A stretch of DNA of 8,283 bases, from the NCBI GenBank assembly GCA_934454005.1, contig CAKSGI010000068.1:1-8283 (forward strand). Reading direction: 5' to 3'. Positions within the stretch are counted from its first letter, which is position 1. Every line of letters starts with the position of its first letter. Origin of the DNA: an uncultured Eubacteriales bacterium. GTDB lineage: Bacteria > Bacillota_A > Clostridia > Oscillospirales > Acutalibacteraceae. The notes below the pieces were generated by a model. The model had not been told where the DNA came from and did not search any database. It saw nothing but the letters and a program-made list of their open reading frames with translations. A program made the position numbers and the translations under genes. Shown here one piece after another: positions 7,421 to 8,283 of the stretch.

Positions 7421-7431
7421 GAAAGGAGGTG
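7421..7431 (+). promoter_or_regulatory. Exceptionally strong Shine-Dalgarno site for the 41-codon ORF
   Basis: GAAAGGAGGTG is complementary over 11 bases to the usual 3' end of Firmicute 16S rRNA. The distance from GGAGG to the ATG at 7441 is 11 nt, slightly longer than ideal. The last six bases of the site region, GGTGCC (7428-7433), can also pair with GGCATC (7378-7383). Confidence 0.75.
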
Positions 7432-7440
7432 CCAAACATT

Positions 7441-7566
7441 ATGAACCATTTCTACAAAGACAAAGTTGATGACAAAACAAAACCAGACGAAAAAACAACT
7501 ACTACATCTGGCGATATTGATGACCTAATCTTTACTGATGAAGATTGGGAGGCAAGTAGTCGATAA
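7441..7566 (+). CDS. Small acidic protein, 41 aa, unknown function
   Basis: I do not recognise this protein. It starts with ATG after a near-perfect Shine-Dalgarno sequence and ends at TAA. The composition is highly hydrophilic: nine Asp and three Glu against five Lys and one Arg, with no Cys and a single Trp (W36). The N-terminal half is a mixed-charge, Lys/Asp-rich segment (6-18), followed by a TTTTSG linker (19-24) and an acidic C-terminal stretch (25-37) with a small hydrophobic core (L29, I30, F31) and W36. There is no signal peptide, membrane segment or zinc motif. It forms an isolated transcription unit with a leader upstream and a strong terminator about 100 bases downstream. The short acidic, Trp-containing tail could be a protein-binding linear motif, and a modified-peptide precursor is conceivable, but no maturation gene is nearby. 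The evidence for translation is the ribosome binding site and the codon-like sequence; the function is unknown. Confidence 0.6.
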   Translation: MNHFYKDKVDDKTKPDEKTTTTSGDIDDLIFTDEDWEASSR

Positions 7567-7662
7567 TATACTATATTTATGAAGTCATACACTACCGATA
7601 TGATTATTGTATTGGTTATGGACTTATCTATATCCGATTTTATAAAATCTACTTAAAAAATT

Positions 7663-7699
7663 AGTGCTATTTACAAACAGCGTAAATAGCACTTTTTTA
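7663..7699 (+). terminator. Strong terminator of the small-ORF transcript, possibly bidirectional
   Basis: A perfect 12-bp stem (7663-7674 with 7682-7693) closes a 7-nt loop and is followed by a T-run (TTTTTTAT). Six A residues precede the stem, so it could also stop minus-strand readthrough from rpsT. It ends the transcript that carries the 41-codon ORF, leaving a 3' untranslated segment of about 100 nt. Confidence 0.88.
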
Positions 7700-7796
7700 T
7701 TTATAATTAGGAATAACAAATATAATTTAATGTCTTATATACAATTATACTCGTTAAAATTATGGTACATAATCTTAGTTTATAACATAAAAAAAA
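7700..7796. other. AT-rich spacer between two convergent terminators
   Basis: No ORF, hairpin or RNA gene is apparent between the small-ORF terminator and the rpsT terminator. Confidence 0.5.
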
Positions 7797-7819
7797 CTCA
7801 GCTTAACAAGTAAGCTGAG
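7797..7819 (-). terminator. Rho-independent terminator of rpsT
   Basis: A perfect 9-bp stem (7797-7805 with 7811-7819) around a 5-nt loop is followed on the minus strand by a run of at least eight T residues. It begins 27 bases after the rpsT stop codon. This is a textbook terminator. Confidence 0.9.
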
Positions 7820-7846
7820 GAAAAAAAAATTTTATCTTGCATTTAT

Positions 7847-8110
7847 TTAGACATTATCAAAATTTAATTTACGAGCAAGAGCTGATTTCTTTCTAGAAGC
7901 TGTATTTTTATGAATAATCCCTTTTGCAGAGGCCTGATCTATACGTTTAATCGCTTCACGTACAATATCGTTTCTATCTTCACTAGCATTCTCAATAGAA
8001 ATATTTGCTTTTTTTATAGCTGTTCTAAGATCTGATCTACAAGCTTTATTTCTTGCTGTTTTAGTAGCGATAACTCTAACTCGTTTTTTTGCAGATTTTA
8101 TATTTGGCAT
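7847..8110 (-). CDS. rpsT: 30S ribosomal protein S20
   Basis: S20 is a small basic protein that binds 16S rRNA early in 30S subunit assembly. The 87-aa product begins MPNIKSAKKRVRV, the characteristic S20 start. It continues with a Lys/Arg/Ala-rich, all-helical sequence containing the conserved IDQASAKGIIHKNTASRKKS segment near the C-terminus. The chosen start is ATG at 8110, with AGGAGG 7 nt upstream. An in-frame GTG two codons earlier overlaps the Shine-Dalgarno region and would add residues not seen in the family. It is a single-gene unit with its own promoter and terminator. Confidence 0.97.
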   Translation of the reverse strand: MPNIKSAKKRVRVIATKTARNKACRSDLRTAIKKANISIENASEDRNDIVREAIKRIDQASAKGIIHKNTASRKKSALARKLNFDNV

Positions 8111-8146
8111 GACCACACCTCCTTTTACTCGCTTACATCTTATTAT

Positions 8147-8175
8147 ATAATAACATTAAAACATTTAAAAATCAA
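8147..8175 (-). promoter_or_regulatory. Predicted sigma-A-type promoter of rpsT
   Basis: On the minus strand TTGATT (8170-8175) and TATTAT (8147-8152) are separated by 17 bases. Transcription would start near 8140, about 30 nt before the ATG, leaving no room for a long regulatory leader. An overlapping TATAAT (8142-8147) lacks a well-placed -35 box. Confidence 0.6.
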
Positions 8176-8283
8176 TACCTATTTACTTAAAAGTTGAAAC
8201 CATTTTATGTAGGTTTACAATACATATGTTACAGCAAAATAAAAAAAGTGCGGGAACTTCATTTCTGTGTTAAAGTTAATTTA

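Larger units (their letters stand above)
7089..7440. other. AT-rich divergent regulatory region between paaK and the 41-codon ORF
   Basis: This 352-base stretch has no ORF with a ribosome binding site other than those at its borders. It holds the paaK ribosome binding site at one end, very AT-rich DNA at about 7100-7330 with candidate -10 boxes on both strands, and the possible leader of the small ORF at the other end. Complementary segments in the leader include 7266-7272 with 7340-7346 (7 bp), 7314-7320 with 7331-7337 (7 bp) and the hairpin near 7378-7400. I could not match it to any riboswitch class I know. Confidence 0.5.

Noticed and set aside
7636..7649. Perfect 14-base palindrome GATTTTATAAAATC
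   Set aside because: It is AT-rich and lies just before a real terminator. Palindromes like this are expected by chance in such DNA, and no partner site was seen.
7579..7656. 25-codon ORF after the small acidic ORF, with a hydrophobic middle (MIIVLVM)
   Set aside because: No Shine-Dalgarno sequence lies within 15 bases of its ATG, and nothing else supports translation. It is more likely 3' untranslated sequence, although a toxin-like small membrane peptide cannot be fully excluded.
8259..8282. Possible last seven codons of an upstream minus-strand gene ending in TGA
   Set aside because: Only one of three frames is open to the edge and it is far too short to identify. HolA often precedes rpsT, but these residues do not prove it.

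Overview
The window is AT-rich chromosomal DNA with strong AGGAGG-type ribosome binding sites, GTG and TTG starts, short operons and classic stem-loop/T-run terminators. Together with a DegV-family protein, a DUF1015 protein and a PaaK-ACT gene pair, this points to a low-GC Gram-positive anaerobe, most likely of the class Clostridia. The species cannot be named from this window. I see no mobile element, CRISPR array, tRNA or rRNA; most of the window is ordinary housekeeping or metabolic DNA.

Layout. (1) About 120-2850, minus strand: a full-length calcium-type P-type ATPase, with a good promoter and a stem-loop terminator. (2) About 2850-3910, plus strand: a DegV/FakB-like fatty-acid-binding protein, transcribed divergently from the ATPase through an extended -10 promoter and followed by a hairpin. 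(3) 3956-5245, plus strand: a DUF1015 protein of unknown biochemical function with the family's DGHHR motif. (4) 5338-7088, minus strand: a two-gene operon of phenylacetate--CoA ligase (paaK) and a double-ACT-domain protein. It converges on the DUF1015 gene, and a long imperfect hairpin lies between them. (5) 7089-7846: the only long stretch without an obvious gene of a known family. It contains a small plus-strand transcription unit: a very AT-rich leader, a terminator-like hairpin, an exceptionally strong Shine-Dalgarno sequence, a 41-codon acidic ORF (7441-7566) and a perfect 12-bp terminator stem. (6) 7847-8110, minus strand: rpsT, ribosomal protein S20, with its own promoter and terminator.

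How the genes work together. PaaK and the ACT protein are the only clear functional pair: a CoA ligase for aryl acids and a probable amino-acid-sensing partner, as expected in an amino-acid-fermenting anaerobe. The ATPase exports calcium, the DegV protein probably hands fatty acids to a FakA-type kinase encoded elsewhere, and S20 belongs to the 30S ribosomal subunit. These are otherwise independent neighbours.

The best candidate for something undescribed is the small orphan unit at about 7220-7700. Its leader can form a terminator-like hairpin, and one arm of that hairpin can alternatively pair with the Shine-Dalgarno region of the 41-codon ORF. This was found by eye and has not been tested by folding or comparative analysis.
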